A DNA stretch of 64,000 bases from Archilochus colubris (lineage: Eukaryota; Chordata; Aves; Apodiformes; Trochilidae), in the NCBI GenBank assembly GCA_023079485.1, contig CM041083.1, forward strand, positions 177,276,480-177,340,479. The letters are read 5' to 3'. How positions within the stretch are numbered: the stretch's first letter is position 1; the number at the start of each line of letters is the position of its first letter. The translations under genes and the position numbers were made by a program. Positions 35,200-47,590 of the stretch are shown piece by piece. The notes beneath the pieces were generated by a model that ran no database searches, was not told where the DNA came from, and worked only from the letters and a program-made list of their open reading frames with translations.

Positions 35200-36010
35200 C
35201 ACAGGAGATGCCCATAAGTTGGGGCATTGAAAAGAGACAAGTTCAAGGTCCAACAGCTAGGAATAAGGAAGCAAACAGTAGCACAGAATTGAGGGATGTA
35301 CCCTGGAAAGCATGAGATTCAAGAAGAGTTTAGAGATCAGTGAAGAACCAAACATGAGGTAACTGCTGGTGTGAGGAAGGACCAAGAGGTTTTTAAAGCA
35401 GAATAGCTAATGGGCTTGCCTTGGAAAAGAGGAACAGTGTGGCCAGCAGAACCAGGGAGGTGATTTTATCCCTGTATTCAGACCGTGAGGCTGAGTACCT
35501 TATATACTGTGTGCAGTGTTGAGCCCCTCACTACAGAAAGGACATTGAGGTGTTGGAGCATGTTCAATGAAAGTCAAAGAAAGATGATGAATTCTTTGGA
35601 GCATATGTCTTACAAGGAGCTGCTGAGAGATATGGGTTTTTAGCCTAGAGAAAAGGAGGCTGAGGGGAGGCCTTTAAGCTCTTTACAGCTGCCTTATAGT
35701 AGGTTGTAAAGAGGTGGCTTTAGTCTGTACAGTCAGCTTACAAGTAATAGGAGAAGAGATGTTGTTGTTGCTCAAGTTGTGCCAGGGGAGGTTTAGATTA
35801 AATGTTAGGAAGAATTTCTTCACTGAAAGGATTATAAGTCATTGGAACAGGCTGGCCAGGGCAGTGGTGGAGTCACCATCCCTGGAGGTATCTAGGAGTC
35901 ATTTAAACATATTACTTAGGGATATGGTTTAGTTAAGGACTTGTCAGCATTAGTTTATGGTTGGACTCAATGATTGTTATGGTCTTTTCCAACCAAAGTA
36001 ATTCTGTGAA
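35200..36010 (+). mobile_element. CR1 LINE fragment (plus strand)
   Basis: From about 35200 the sequence follows the CR1 reverse-transcriptase C-terminus: GTGTGGCCAGCAGAACCAGG (35439), CTGTGTGCAGTGTTGAGCCC, GAGAAAAGGAGGCTGAGGGG. It then runs into the last codons, the 3' UTR and the end ...GGTCTTTTCCAACCAAAGTAATTCTGTG. The 5' boundary is uncertain because the first ~200 bp are decayed. The frame is broken many times. Confidence 0.88.
35714..35932 (+). pseudogene. CR1 reverse transcriptase C-terminal remnant
   Basis: This is an open stretch ending in the conserved CR1 terminus: [20 protein letters not shown] followed by NRLARAVVESPSLEV and ...LLRDMV, then a stop. The upstream part of the same protein is present but out of frame. 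It is non-functional. Confidence 0.88.
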
Positions 36011-36164
36011 ACTTCAGAAGTCAGCAAACAACATCCTTTTTGAAGGATTTTGACATCCAAGATTTTGAACTTTCTGTTAGATACATGATGCCAGGGTCTG
36101 TTCTTTGACTTGGAGACAAAACTGGCATGTTGTAGCCATGACAATATTATCTCTGCCCACTGTA

Positions 36165-36740
36165 GGATAAGAGCAGGTCCAAGACCATCAAAGAACCTGA
36201 AAATACACAAGTCCATGGGACCTGACAAGATCTATCCTTAGGGAACTAGCAGATGAAGTTGCAGAGCCTTTCCATCATATTTGAAAAGTTGTGGCATCCC
36301 AGTGAAGTTCCCCCTGACTGGAAAAGGGGAAACATAACTCCCATTTTCAAAAAAGGAAAAAAGAAAGACTCTAGGAAATACAGTCTGAACCAGATTCTCT
36401 TGAACACTCAGCTAAGGCAAATGGAAATTCTGGAGGTGGTTGGCATCAAGCAATATGACTTAACCAAGGGAAAATCAAGCCTGACAAATTTGGAAGCTTT
36501 TACGATGTGGTCACATTTGTAGGCAAGGGGAGAGCAACTGAAATCTCCATGGACCTGTGTAAAGTATGTGACACTGTCCCACACATCCCAGTCTCTAAAT
36601 TGGAAAGATGTATTCAGTGGGTCTGAGCAACCTGCTCTAGTGGGAAGTGTCCCTGCCCATTGCAGGAGGGTTGGAGCTATATAAGCTTTAAAGTCCCTTC
36701 CAACCCAAACCATTCTACAGTTCTATGATTCCATGACTCT
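36165..36740 (+). mobile_element. CR1 LINE fragment with internal deletion (plus strand)
   Basis: It begins near AAAGAACCTGAAAATACACAAGTCCATGGGACCTGA, the conserved start of the reverse-transcriptase domain, and passes through the VPPDWKRGNITPIFKKGKKK block. After about 36600 it jumps straight to a CR1 tail (CCCTTCCAACCCAAACCATTCTACAGTTCTATGATTCC). The middle of the reverse transcriptase and most of the 3' UTR are therefore deleted. The tail differs from that of the 35-36.0 kb copy, so this is a separate subfamily. Confidence 0.9.
36253..36522 (+). pseudogene. CR1 reverse transcriptase N-terminal remnant
   Basis: A 90-codon open stretch contains VPPDWKRGNITPIFKKGKK, the hallmark block at the start of the CR1 reverse transcriptase, and later the 'DLTKGKSSLTNLEAF' block. 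The usual ~30 residues between them are compressed by a deletion. No catalytic aspartates are included. It is non-functional. Confidence 0.85.
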
Positions 36741-39700
36741 ACTTGTCTGCCTTTAACTCTGAGGCAGGATGGCCAGAACCAAACTGCCTCTTTGGAAAGG
36801 TCTCTGACTCAGAAAGTATCTAAATCCTCAGTGCCAAAACAAGACCCAGAATTACCCCAACATTTTAAGCAAGGGCATTTGAGGCCATGCCTTGGCACTG
36901 CATTTTGCAGGTGTTAACTCAGTAACTCAGAAGTCATCACAGTGTAATACAGAGAGATCTGTGCAGTAATCTACCCTCCTTGAAATTCTGATCCCACATT
37001 GCAAACAGCTGTCAGAATTTTTTCCTTGAAAACACAGCCCAGCCACCACTGAGCAGAGTTCTCCTACACACCCAGCCCTTTGGTGAAATGTTTTCTGCTG
37101 TGCCCTGCAGTTCCTCACTTCCAGACTGACCATATCAAGTCAACCACTGAAAAACCTCCATGATTCCTACCACTCTCTTCTTTCTCCATACCTATGATGG
37201 TGACTTTCTAGAGAGAAAATCAGATTGGGATGAGCCTCTTCATTCCAAGCACTTGTACAAGGACACAGGAGATGGATGGCTTATACCAGAGAGGATCCTA
37301 ATTTCTGTGTGCCTTATGTAAAACTTGGGGTTTTGAGCATTTTTTGCTAGCCACTAAGTCTAAGAAAAAAGAAAAAGGAGTTATATCTTGCCTTTTTGAC
37401 AAGCCACAACTTCCTTGAAACCAAAGTGGTAAAATCCTTCGTATTATTTTAGGACCAAGAATTTGCTATTATTTTGTTTATTGTGCATGGTACTATTGTT
37501 GTGACTTTCCAAACCCCTGGCAATCACTAAAGTCACTAGACTATTAAGTGGCTAACATATTCTACATGAATGTTTACTGAAAACAAAATGATGTTATATA
37601 ACAAGACATGTTTCTTCTTGTTATTGCAAATAAAAGAAAGATTTATTTTCTTATTTACTTGATAGACAAAGTTTTGTAGTTGTCTACTAGCTGTTTCTTT
37701 TGTCTTTTAAGTTAGCAGTGGTCTGAAAATTCAGTAGTCACTATAGCTTTTCATTCATTACAGAGGCTTTTGGATAAAAACACAAACATGTTAACTGGAA
37801 TACAATGGTACAACCATTGTAATTTGTTAAATAATACCTTAAATTAGATAAATGTTAACATGTCAAACTAGTATGGTCACCTGTGCTTAACCTCCACAGC
37901 AAATGTCAGGATACTATGGGAGCCATTTGATTACCAAGATCAGGATATCCAGTTACTTCATTCAATTCCTTTTAGCTTTTAACATCAATAGTGATAAAAA
38001 ATAGGCTTTGCTTTACTGTAGCTATCGTTCCCAAATCCCTTCTCTTTTTCCAGTAAAAACAAACCCCAGCTCAGTAAAAATATCAGGACAATATAATTTA
38101 TTCCTTTATATTTTTTTCAGTCACTGTTGTAAGATTAAACACAACACTGAAAATATTTTTTCCAGCAATCCAAGTGTCATACTTGAACTGTTTTTTAATT
38201 GTGTTCCAGGTTACAAGTATGTTAATAACTTATTCTCTTAATATCCAATTTATGGTAAATTGGGTACCTTGTAGAATCAGGGCAGAAATGCAGGCAGAGG
38301 AAGTAAAGGATCAGCATATGCTGGACAGTGTTCATAATGAAAAATAAAATATTGCATGTTAGCAGAGAAATGACAGAATCCTTTTCTTAATTTAATATTC
38401 TAATGATGTGGGACTTTCCCCTCCTGAGACCTTTAAAGTCAAGTAATATATATAAAGGAAATGTAAAATGTTTTCATGATACGTGATGACACATCTTTGA
38501 AGGTTTTTTTACCAAATTATTTTTTACCAGATTATTTTATTTGTGAATCCATGCATTGGACAGTTGTGTACACCCAACTTCTGGGTGATTTGGAGCCATG
38601 GTTTCATTGAATTTAATGAGCTCTGCTCACGCCCCCAGAGGATTTGCCCTCATGCACTGAGTGGGGTTTGCATATAACGGAGCAGCCACTTCTTAAAGAC
38701 CTCTGGTCTGGTTCACCCCTTCCCTCAGCCCCTTGGGCCAGGGCTCTTTGGGGTTCCTCAGGCTTCTGAGGCCAGCAGTGTGCCAGCCCAGTGATGCTTT
38801 GCCTGTGGCTCCATTCCCTCCAACCTCTCAAGGACACCAAGTTCTTTATGCCATTCTGACACCAAGCTGCCTTCTCTGCATGGGGGCTGAGTACCACACG
38901 CCTGCCTTGGCCTGCCAGGGCGGCACAAATGGCATTTAGGCAACAGTGAGATTTGGCCCTCCTAGAGTTTTGACTATTTAAATAAAATCTTTCCCCAGCA
39001 CATTCTTTCCAGCTGGTTAAGCAGCTTACTGCACAACTTTGATGGATGCTTCACTGTGTGAAAGGAGAAACAAATCCCTGACCTCAAAAAGGATAAAGCC
39101 CTGACCCAAAGCTTGATAAATGAGCCATGGATTGGGGAAGTCTGTGAGGGATGTGCATCGACCCCCTGGAGTGCCCTTACACTTTGCTTCATCCTTCTTT
39201 CCAGAGAAATTTGGCTGGAAAGTCTGCATGCTTGCAGATTCATTGGCACACCTCTGCTCTAAAGTTCACATCCCTCTTTTCCCATTCTCTCCCAGGCCTT
39301 CTGCCATGTGATGTGGGGAAACAGACCTTCTGCACCGTCTGCTGCAATATGCTCTGGAGTCTCAGTAACATGGGCAGCCCTGGAGAATTTTTGTTTGCCT
39401 TTGCATTTTCTTTCTTCCTGTAAATGTGGTCATTTCACTTTCCTCTATCCCTCTATTTGTGCTCCCCCTTAATTCTTCTTCCAGAATGAAATCTGTTTAG
39501 AGTATGAGCTGTCAGATGTCATTACATATTATCAGGAAACTACATTGCTATGTTTTAAGAACATGCATATTTTAAGACACACTGATCCATAATGTTTGCA
39601 TATTTAATACATATTTGCATTTATGAATCTCCATGCCTTTTGGAGCATTGCCAGTCTTGGAACTGCCTGACTGTGGAGAGAAAGTAGGCAGCCAGAAAGA

Positions 39701-41879
39701 AAATGTTTCAGTGTCTGATCTCCTATCCCATTCGACACAATAAAGCGTTTTTTTTTCTGGCATTTCTAGCACTATGATGTTGATACCAGCAAAATCAGAG
39801 CTCATCTGTCTCTGTGTTTTCTTGGTGTTCCCTACCTATCAAGTGGTATTTAGTTGCACTTAACAATAAAATAATAGTAATAAGCACTATGTCTTTCTGC
39901 AAGGCCGTGCAATTATTTCACTTCTGCATTAAAAAAAAAAAAAAGCACCTCAAAACTCAGCAGTGTAAAATATGGAATGGGTCTTTCTTATTTATTCCAA
40001 GATGTAAAAACTAGCTAACAATGCTAAGAATTAAGTCCAACCATGTACGATGCTATATAGGATTCTTTAGTGCACATAGGTCTTCTTTTCTCTATTGTTC
40101 CTATAATTTAGGAGAAATAATAAAATTAATTGTTATTTTGACCTCAAAAGTCAACTTGTCACAGTTTTAGACATATTTCTTTATGAAACATAAATCTATA
40201 TTTATCTATATATACCCCCACACATGAAAGAGAGGTGCATATGTAAAGAAAGGCAGCCTTGAGTTAAGATACAGAAATTCAGAGGCAGGAGATCTCTCCT
40301 TCTGTCCTACTTTGTATATTTTCTCTTTGACCTTTGGGATGAGCTACTTTGGTTTGGTTCCTTTCCTTATCTGCAAAATACCAATCTAAATATGGACCTA
40401 TCTTGCAGAAGAAACATTGTTTATTCTAAGTTTGTTTCCTCCCTGCTGTAAACTGCTTTAAATGTAACTATTGGTAGTTATTTTGAGTATTATCCTTTAG
40501 GAAACACTACCAATATGAAATCTAGTCACTTAAGAGTGTTTTTTCACAATAGGGATTAACTGACCCCCATGTGCACTGTGTGATGCTCCTGAAAGTAGTA
40601 ATTTTAATCGAGCACTGGGGTTTATGTGGCTGGTTGTATGATCAACCAGGTTTGGAAATTGATCTGACTGAAAACTAACCTGACAAAACTAAAAAATGGA
40701 ACAGCACTTTTGGCTGCATTGATTTCCCAGTCTTGCTTCAATGCTGGCAAAAAGCATTGGACAGAAACTTACAGACTGGGGCAAAAGAGAAGGAAAGAAT
40801 TCTCATTTTTACACTAATATTTGGATTTGGTTTTTCTCAGGCTGACCATGAAACTTCACCTTAAGGCAAGTATGTTATGGCAGTTTAGATACTGCAAGTA
40901 TCCATCCAACTGAAGACTCCCTGATCGCTTTTCATGGTCTTGCAATCACCTTGCTGTTTGATGCTGTCTCCTTTCCCTCTTTCTGTTTCTATATAAAAGA
41001 CACAAGGAGGTTGCCCAAAAGAAGGTAGAAGGGCTATCTGCAGAGGAGCCAGTTGTATTCAGCAGTACAAAACACATGTTGCATTTCAGGTTAGCAGTGA
41101 GAGAGTGGAAAAAGACTGGTTTGCAATTCAGGTTGGTTTTAAACAGATGGGCACAATTTAAATGCAACTGTAAACCATAATTTACATCTGGATTAAGAAC
41201 GTATGTGGTAGATTTTTAAAAAGAAACAGGATACTGTGTTAGCATTTCTGGTCTATTACAAGCATGTTTATTTAGATTTCATTCTGTAGTTCTACAGCAA
41301 ACCTTAGCAGGTTAGAGCCCTGTGGGATATACAATATCCCCAAGGGGTCTACAGGCTCTTAGGTGTGTAGTAAGGCTGTGCAGACTTCAGAATGTGCAGC
41401 AAAACAGGCAAACAAGCAGTCAAGGGCTGGTGAAAATGTGTGCAAGATAATGTGTGACAGCTACATGTGCACAACTCCTATCCAGTCAGAATTAGCACAA
41501 AACCTACATGCACACTACGCAGTGCCTTCTTTCCAAATGACCTGCGCAGTGATTCAGCTTTGGTCACATCTGGAGAACTTCACTGATGTAAGGGCACCAA
41601 GTGGACAGTGTGAAGGTTTTGATGGAGTGCTGTGTGATCTCATGCCTGAAAGAGCTGTCAGGGGGCTGAGGCAGTGGGCTTTGGTTTACACAAATCCCCT
41701 TTGTTCCTAAGGGGTAGGTGAGAAGAGAGTGGAAAGCTGCCAACATCCATGTGTTCTGTTCTGTTATTGATTTGTTTTGGTTTTTAACATCTTGAAGCTT
41801 ATATGTTTCATTTGATTTCTGGTTTTTGTATTTAAAAATTATGCAATAAGAACATAAACTTCAACTAAGTACTGTATTT
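36741..41879. other. Unique AT-rich non-coding region
   Basis: No gene or transposon is recognised. The block at 38600-38945 is GC-richer, with overlapping open frames on both strands (61-94 codons) that share no known domain. Poly(A) of 14 nt lies at 39931-39944. Confidence 0.6.
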
Positions 41880-42371
41880 TGGGGTAACATCTGGCTGGCA
41901 ACTCATTAATGGAGTCCCACAGGGCTCCATCCTTGGCCCAGTCCTTCTCAACATCTTCATCAATGACTTGGACACAAGACTGGAAGGAATTTTAAGCAAA
42001 TTGTGGATAATACAAACTGGGAGGTGTGGTTGACTCCCTTGAGAGCAGGCAGGCCCTGCAGAGACACCTTGGCAGGTTAGAGATGGGCAATCATGAAATT
42101 TAACAAGGGCAAGGGCCAAATTCTGCATCTAGCACAGGGCAACCCTGGTGGCAAATACAGACTGGGGAAGGAGTGGCTGGAGAGCAGTGAAGTGGAGAGA
42201 GACCTGGGGATTCTGGTTGATGGCAACCAGTGCTGCCTGAGTTCAAGCAGCATTTGAGTGACAGTCTCAGGCACATGGTGTGATTCCTGGGGTGTCCTAC
42301 ACAGGGAAAGGAGTGGGGCTTGATGATCCTGATGGGTCCCTTCCAATTCAGTAGATTCTATGATTCTATGA
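41880..42371 (+). mobile_element. CR1 LINE fragment with internal deletion (plus strand)
   Basis: The sequence starts within the reverse transcriptase: translation of about 41905-41970 gives [20 protein letters not shown], the conserved block before the FADD motif, with FADD itself decayed. It continues to RDLGILVDG, then jumps over most of the C-terminus to GAGTTCAAGCAGCATTTGAG and a tail ending ATTCTATGATTCTATGAG. Its last ~130 bp are clearly related to the tail of the 42.6-43.3 kb copy. Confidence 0.9.
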
Positions 42372-42544
42372 GTTTCTGAAGCCTTTCTCTTTGATCAAGC
42401 CAGAGGCATTGGTGTGTTCTGCTGCCAGAGGAACTCTTTGGCAGGGTTGCAGCCCTGCAAATGTTGCCTCTTCGCTTTTCCACACTTTTGGCACCTGTCA
42501 TGTAGTTTTTGAGGCAGCTCTCACATAGGGTGGGGAATAAATTA

Positions 42545-42613
42545 TAACCCTAGGAGTGTTGGACTAGATGATACTTGAGGTTCCTTCTAACCTGATATTC
42601 CATGATTCTATGA
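42545..42613 (+). mobile_element. CR1 3' tail fragment (plus strand)
   Basis: The sequence AGGAGTGTTGGACTAGATGA, then TACTTGAGGTTCCTTCTAACC and TTCCATGATTCTATGA, is a CR1 3' end. Its body upstream is not recognised before 42545. It abuts the next CR1 copy directly. Confidence 0.8.
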
Positions 42614-42855
42614 AATTGAATATGATCCAGCAGTGTGGCCTGGCAACCAGGAGGGCCAACAGTGTCCTGGGGTGCATCAAGCCCAGCATCAGATTAAGGG
42701 AGGGGATTGTCGCACTCTGCTCTGCACTGGTACAGCCTCACCTTGAGTACTGTGTGCAGCTTGGGGCACTGCAGTATAGAAAAGACATCAGGTTATTGGA
42801 GAGCATCCAAAGGAGAGCAATGAGGATGGTGAAGGATGTAAAGGATGACTTATGA
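42614..42855 (+). pseudogene. CR1 reverse transcriptase C-terminal remnant
   Basis: The open frame reads KLNMIQQCGLATRRANSVLG, then ...LCSALVQPHLEYCVQLGALQYRKDI and QRRAMRMVKDV. It then runs out of frame and stops. It lacks the catalytic core and is non-functional. Confidence 0.88.
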
Positions 42856-43262
42856 GGAGCTGCTGAAGTCACTTAGGTTGTTCCATTTGTAGAAAAGGAG
42901 GCTGAGGGGTGACCTCATTGCAGTACAGGGCTTCTTCACAAGGGGAAGAGATGGGACTGGCACTGATTTCTTCACTCCTGTGATCACAGACAGGACTTGA
43001 GGAAATGGTAGGAAGCTGAATCAGGGGAGGTTTAGGTTACATATCAGGAAAAGGTTTTTCATTCAGAGGGCAGATGAGCAATGGAACACGCTCCTCAGCA
43101 AAGTGGTCACAGCACCAAACCTGCCTGAGTTCAAGAAGCATTTGGATAACGCTCTCAAGCACATGGTGTGATTCTGGGAGTATCCTACACAGGGACAAGA
43201 ACTGAACTTTATGATCCTGGTGGATCTCTTCCAACTCACCATATTCTATGATTCTATAATTC
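42614..43262 (+). mobile_element. CR1 LINE fragment (plus strand), 5' end abutting a CR1 tail
   Basis: It begins in the reverse-transcriptase C-terminus, in the block equivalent to LNMSQQC, immediately after another CR1's terminal octamers. It continues through LVQPHLEYCVQL, an AGAAAAGGAGGCTGAGGGGT block and the 3' UTR, to a tail ending ATTCTATGATTCTATAAT. It is 5'-truncated at 42614. The junction suggests that it inserted into, or was primed from, the tail of the older copy. Confidence 0.9.
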
Positions 43263-43906
43263 ATAGTTCTAGCTTGCATAAAATAGCCTCCTGGTGCCAT
43301 GGAAATTGCTGATCCCAGAACAGGCTCAAAATGGTGCTTCTGTGATTCCTTATCTAAGCTCCAGGAGGCTTCTTCTACCAGTCTTTGTGGTGTTGCTGTT
43401 TTCAAAGGCTGAACCCCAACAATTTTAACAAATTGTTCCACTCTGCAGAGAGGGTTGCTATGGAAATGAACAGGGCTAACATCCCTGAGAACCCTACAAG
43501 AAAGAACTGTGCAAGAGGTGGGGGTGGAATTTAAGAATGTATAGTGTGCAGAGGATTAACATCTTTCTTTAGATTTGTGCACTGTTCCTGTGGGCTTCAG
43601 AATTTGGCCCGCTGGATAGAGACTGAGGCTTTTTTCCAGACCATGCTACAGAAATGTAATGGAAATTTAATTAAATAAGATGCAAGCAAAATATTTTGAA
43701 AGAGGTCTGTGGGAGTAAGACAGTCATATAGTCATAAACATCTGTAATGAATTATTTTTGTTAATAATGTCTAGCAGAATGATGTGATTATAATAGAACT
43801 GAAGAGGTTATTGAAGCATAACACTTTATATGGGTTTTTTGGGTTAGTTACAGTTTGCCCAAAACCTGAAGCAACTGTAGTGTTCAGAACATTTGGATGG
43901 AAAAAT

Positions 43907-43920
43907 ATTGCTATGGCAAC
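43907..43920 (+). promoter_or_regulatory. RFX X-box-like palindrome
   Basis: ATTGCTATGGCAAC is close to the palindromic RFX X-box. Another match (GTTGCTATGG) lies at 43454-43463 and a third, minus strand, at 46004-46016. These are motif matches only. Confidence 0.25.
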
Positions 43921-46342
43921 AAATTACTTTTATATTCACATAAAGTAAAAATAGATCTCTCTCTCCCTTTGTGGGAAACACATATTTTAAAGTGCATGAA
44001 AGATTAAAGGTGATAGGCAGAAACAGATGCATGAATATATTTTCATTTTTCTTCATTTGCTTTATACGTATTTCTGTATAAATCTGAAATGCAGAAATAA
44101 TTTACAGCTAGAAGCATTTTGCAGAGAGAAAATAAAAACAGCTTAGGAAAGGAGGTAAAGTGTAATACAGTCAGAACTTCTTATTCTGATTGCAGGGTAG
44201 CAACATGGGACTTTAATTGATTAAAACAAAATATCCCCGGTGCCATTCAAAAAGGAGAGAGAGAATCCTCACTCTTCTGTGTGTACTCACAAAACTGAAA
44301 TCATTTTTTGTGTCCATAATTTAAGAAAGAGACAATGTGGGGTTTTTTTATTTTTGATCAGTCAGGCAGCTTGTCAAACTCAAGAAATAGACCTAGTGGC
44401 AAGATTATTGATTACTTCATTTTAGCTGTGTGGTGTGTGGTGGTGTTTTTTTATTTAGAAGGCACACTGCTTTTACTTTTGTGACGTGAAGAGTGTCTGG
44501 TAAATCTAAATGCCACGGTGTGCACCATCTGCAAAGGAAGTATAATATGTCAACATTGATATGTAAGGTCTATCCTGAGGTTCCCTTTCAATTATTCTGA
44601 GCCACGTGAGCTGCCTTAAACCATCTGTGTCTCTCTTCATAATGTGCAGCATAGCAGCCCACATTTTGTGCTTTTTAGCTGCAAAATAGAGGTTTCTTCC
44701 AAAGTGGTGTGAGAATTTCTTGTCTCTTTTTTCAGCTCTTCATATCACTAGCAGAGAGATGGACTGAGGAATTGGAGGTCAGAAGTGAGGAATAGGAAGG
44801 AGTCTGTGGAACAATTAGTTACTGACCTCCCATTCTCTAACCTTCGGGCTAAAATGAACAAACTGAAGGGAGAGTCAATCCAGAGGGAAAATGAGATGAG
44901 TTGGAGGTATGGTAGTTTCAAACTGGACAGCTTTAGGGCAAGCATAAAGGTTAATGGTATAGATAGACCTGCAGACCTGGATTTAAGGGCCACTTTAAAA
45001 TTGACCCAAAGTACCAGACTGCTCAAGGGGCAATACATCACTTCTGTAAATGCCCAGTGTATAAGTGGATGTGTAAAGGATTTGAAGGGATGACTGAACT
45101 GATGTTCATATTGTCTGTGCTATGAAAGTTACACCAATGACATTTTAGGGTGAGGAAGGGAAGGTTCTGGAGGTAATGGATGCAGTAAGGGGAATGAAAG
45201 AATCAGTTGGGTTTTTTCTGCGTCTCTTCAATACCCCAGAAGCTGTTTCTTTATTAACAGGAGAGTGCTACAGAGCAAATTGGGGCAAGCTGGCTCACAT
45301 CCAGACTACTCAGGGCATGTGGTTTGTCTAGTATGCTGACTTCTTGCAAGCTATGTGGTACTTGCCTGTGAGTCTTCTTGGGCCTCAAGTGGGGCTTTTG
45401 ATGTCCAAAGACATAAATTTTACTCTGTGGCTCTTTTCCTTTTCAGGTTGAATTGCCTGAAATAATATGATACCTGTGTTGCACCTCTCTGCAGTCAATT
45501 TTGCACAGCATGGAAGCAGGTGCCTGGCATACCCCAAGGTGTGGCAGAAGGTTCCATGGCAGAGTTTGAGGTTCTGAAGCTGAGATTGCTGTAAACCACC
45601 CCAGTGCAGTTATACCTCTCCTGCCTGTTGCAGGAAGCCTCTGGAGTGCATTCTCCCCCAAGCTGTCCCTGGGTGTCTTGCAGAAAGCCAGAGTAGCTCC
45701 AACCATGCTCTAAGAGTTAAGCAATGTGGGTGAGCAGAGATCAAATCTTTTAGCTTTGTCTCTGGCTCACTTCAATGTTATATTGGCACAATTTTGACTG
45801 TGCTTGGACTCATTCACAAATCCTGGCCATGGATCAGGAGCAGACATAAGCCAGGGACTCTTCCAGTGGGCAATGTGGGTGCAGCCATCCAGTACAGAGG
45901 GGTAAGAGAGTTTTGTGTGACTGTTCTGTTTCTGTTGGCTGTTGTGTCTTAGTTGGTTTCAGTTCCAGCCCAGTTCCAAGCATGTTTAATTTACTGCTAT
46001 TGGCTGCCATAGCAATGCCACTACATGTGGTGTGACACTATGGCAAGAGAAAACCCAATTAAAATTTGTATCCTTTTTTAATTTAAAAAAAAAAATTATA
46101 TGGATAGTTTATTCTGAGTTTGGAAAGAAAATGGACTTGAATAGGTCCTATAATGGGACCCAGTCTGGATAAAATTTCATTAGTTTATGTTTTCTGGCAA
46201 GATTGTCAGAAAACATGGGCTGGACTCCAGCCACAGTTACAGTGCTTTGACTACATGAACCAGATATTTTAGAAGTTGAGTATACCCACACAATCCAAAT
46301 TTATGCCTTTGAATTCCATGTTGACAGACCCTGAGTTACACT

Positions 46343-46362
46343 GATGCAAACTTGTTTGCATC
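46343..46362. repeat. 20-bp palindrome of two octamer-like half sites
   Basis: GATGCAAAC-TT-GTTTGCATC is a perfect 9-bp inverted repeat around two bases. Each half contains ATGCAAAC, one base away from the POU octamer. It could be a dimeric POU site or chance. Confidence 0.5.
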
Positions 46363-47344
46363 GAAGGAAGCAAAGCAGGGTAGTGATATTTTTATAGATG
46401 TAACCCAGAAAGGGACAGGAGACACGTGTCGTGTTATCCTGCCTCCATGCAGTCCTCAGAACCATGGGACTCTTGGCTTCTGCCTATTATCCCTGTATTT
46501 CTGTGTGTTTGCAGCCACACTTCTGCCCTCTGTGCCATGGGTTTTGTCGTGGTCATAGATGTCAAATGCAAATTTAGTTGTGTCACCAGTTTAGAATAAA
46601 TAAATGGCAAAGATCTCGCATACCTTGCTATGTTGTGTGGCCTTTTTCTGAGGAAGAGAGGAGCAGCATACATTTCTTTTCAATTTCTGTGTCTTTTTTT
46701 CTCTGTGATATGAAAGAAAAGTGAGGAAAGCATACAGTGACAGAGTTTACACATATAGCTTAACACGTCTGAAGTAATTCGCCACATTTTGTAAAGAGAA
46801 GTAGGTTAGAATAAGGTGTAAATCTATCCTAATCTAACCTTAATTGTTTGATCACTTGGTCCTGTCCTCTCACTCTCTCTCCAACCTGACTGTGAAGTTT
46901 TCTGCAGTCGTTCAAGTTCTGCTCAACACTGCATTTTTTAATTACTTAAGAATTAATAGAGCTAGGTGGGGCTGGTTTACTTTTTCTCTCCACCTTCCCT
47001 AAAATGAAGATGAGACTGGAGAATTATAGTAGCAAGTGGAGCTTGTTGGTGGGATCTCTGGCAATGAGAAGTCAAACACAAGAGGTATTCACAGGCAGTG
47101 ATTTTTCCCATTTTGTCAACCAAAGTCCAGCAACTGCTTTATTATTGCAGACCTTGGTGTATATTATCTCTAAGATAAGAGTAGTAATACACCTGTGCAT
47201 GACAAGTCTTCTTCTTCATTAGGCAGAAATCCGTATGGTGGAAAACAGGGAATGTTTGGAGAGACACTGCTTTAGACTTTGCCAAACATATTCATTTGTT
47301 CCTCTGTAGTTGGCATAATCCAAATGAAGTGCTGCACAAGTGTG

Positions 47345-47383
47345 TTTAGTTTAGTTTAGTTTAGTTTAGTTTAGTTTAGTTTA
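47345..47383. repeat. (TTTAG)n microsatellite, about 7.8 copies
   Basis: Seven perfect TTTAG units plus TTTA, with no interruptions. Confidence 0.95.
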
Positions 47384-47590
47384 AGCAAGTTCTTACAGAA
47401 CAATGAATAAAGGGATATGGGGATTTATACAATCCATTACAAATTCAGTGGCATTTCCACGACCCTGTTTAGAAGAGTAAAGCTTCTATTTGTCTCCTGC
47501 TGATTCTGTCAACATTCACACACTAAGTTCAGTAGAAATCCCTCAGGTATTCCAATGTTAGACCACAAAGTCTTTTCTACCTTTTAAAGA

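Larger units (their letters stand above)
43263..47590. other. Unique non-coding region
   Basis: No gene is recognised. A 103-codon plus-strand frame at 44785-45093 has no low-complexity bias and no known domain. X-box-like motifs lie at 43454, 43907 and 46004, a 20-bp palindrome at 46343-46362, and a (TTTAG)n microsatellite at 47345-47383. Confidence 0.6.
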
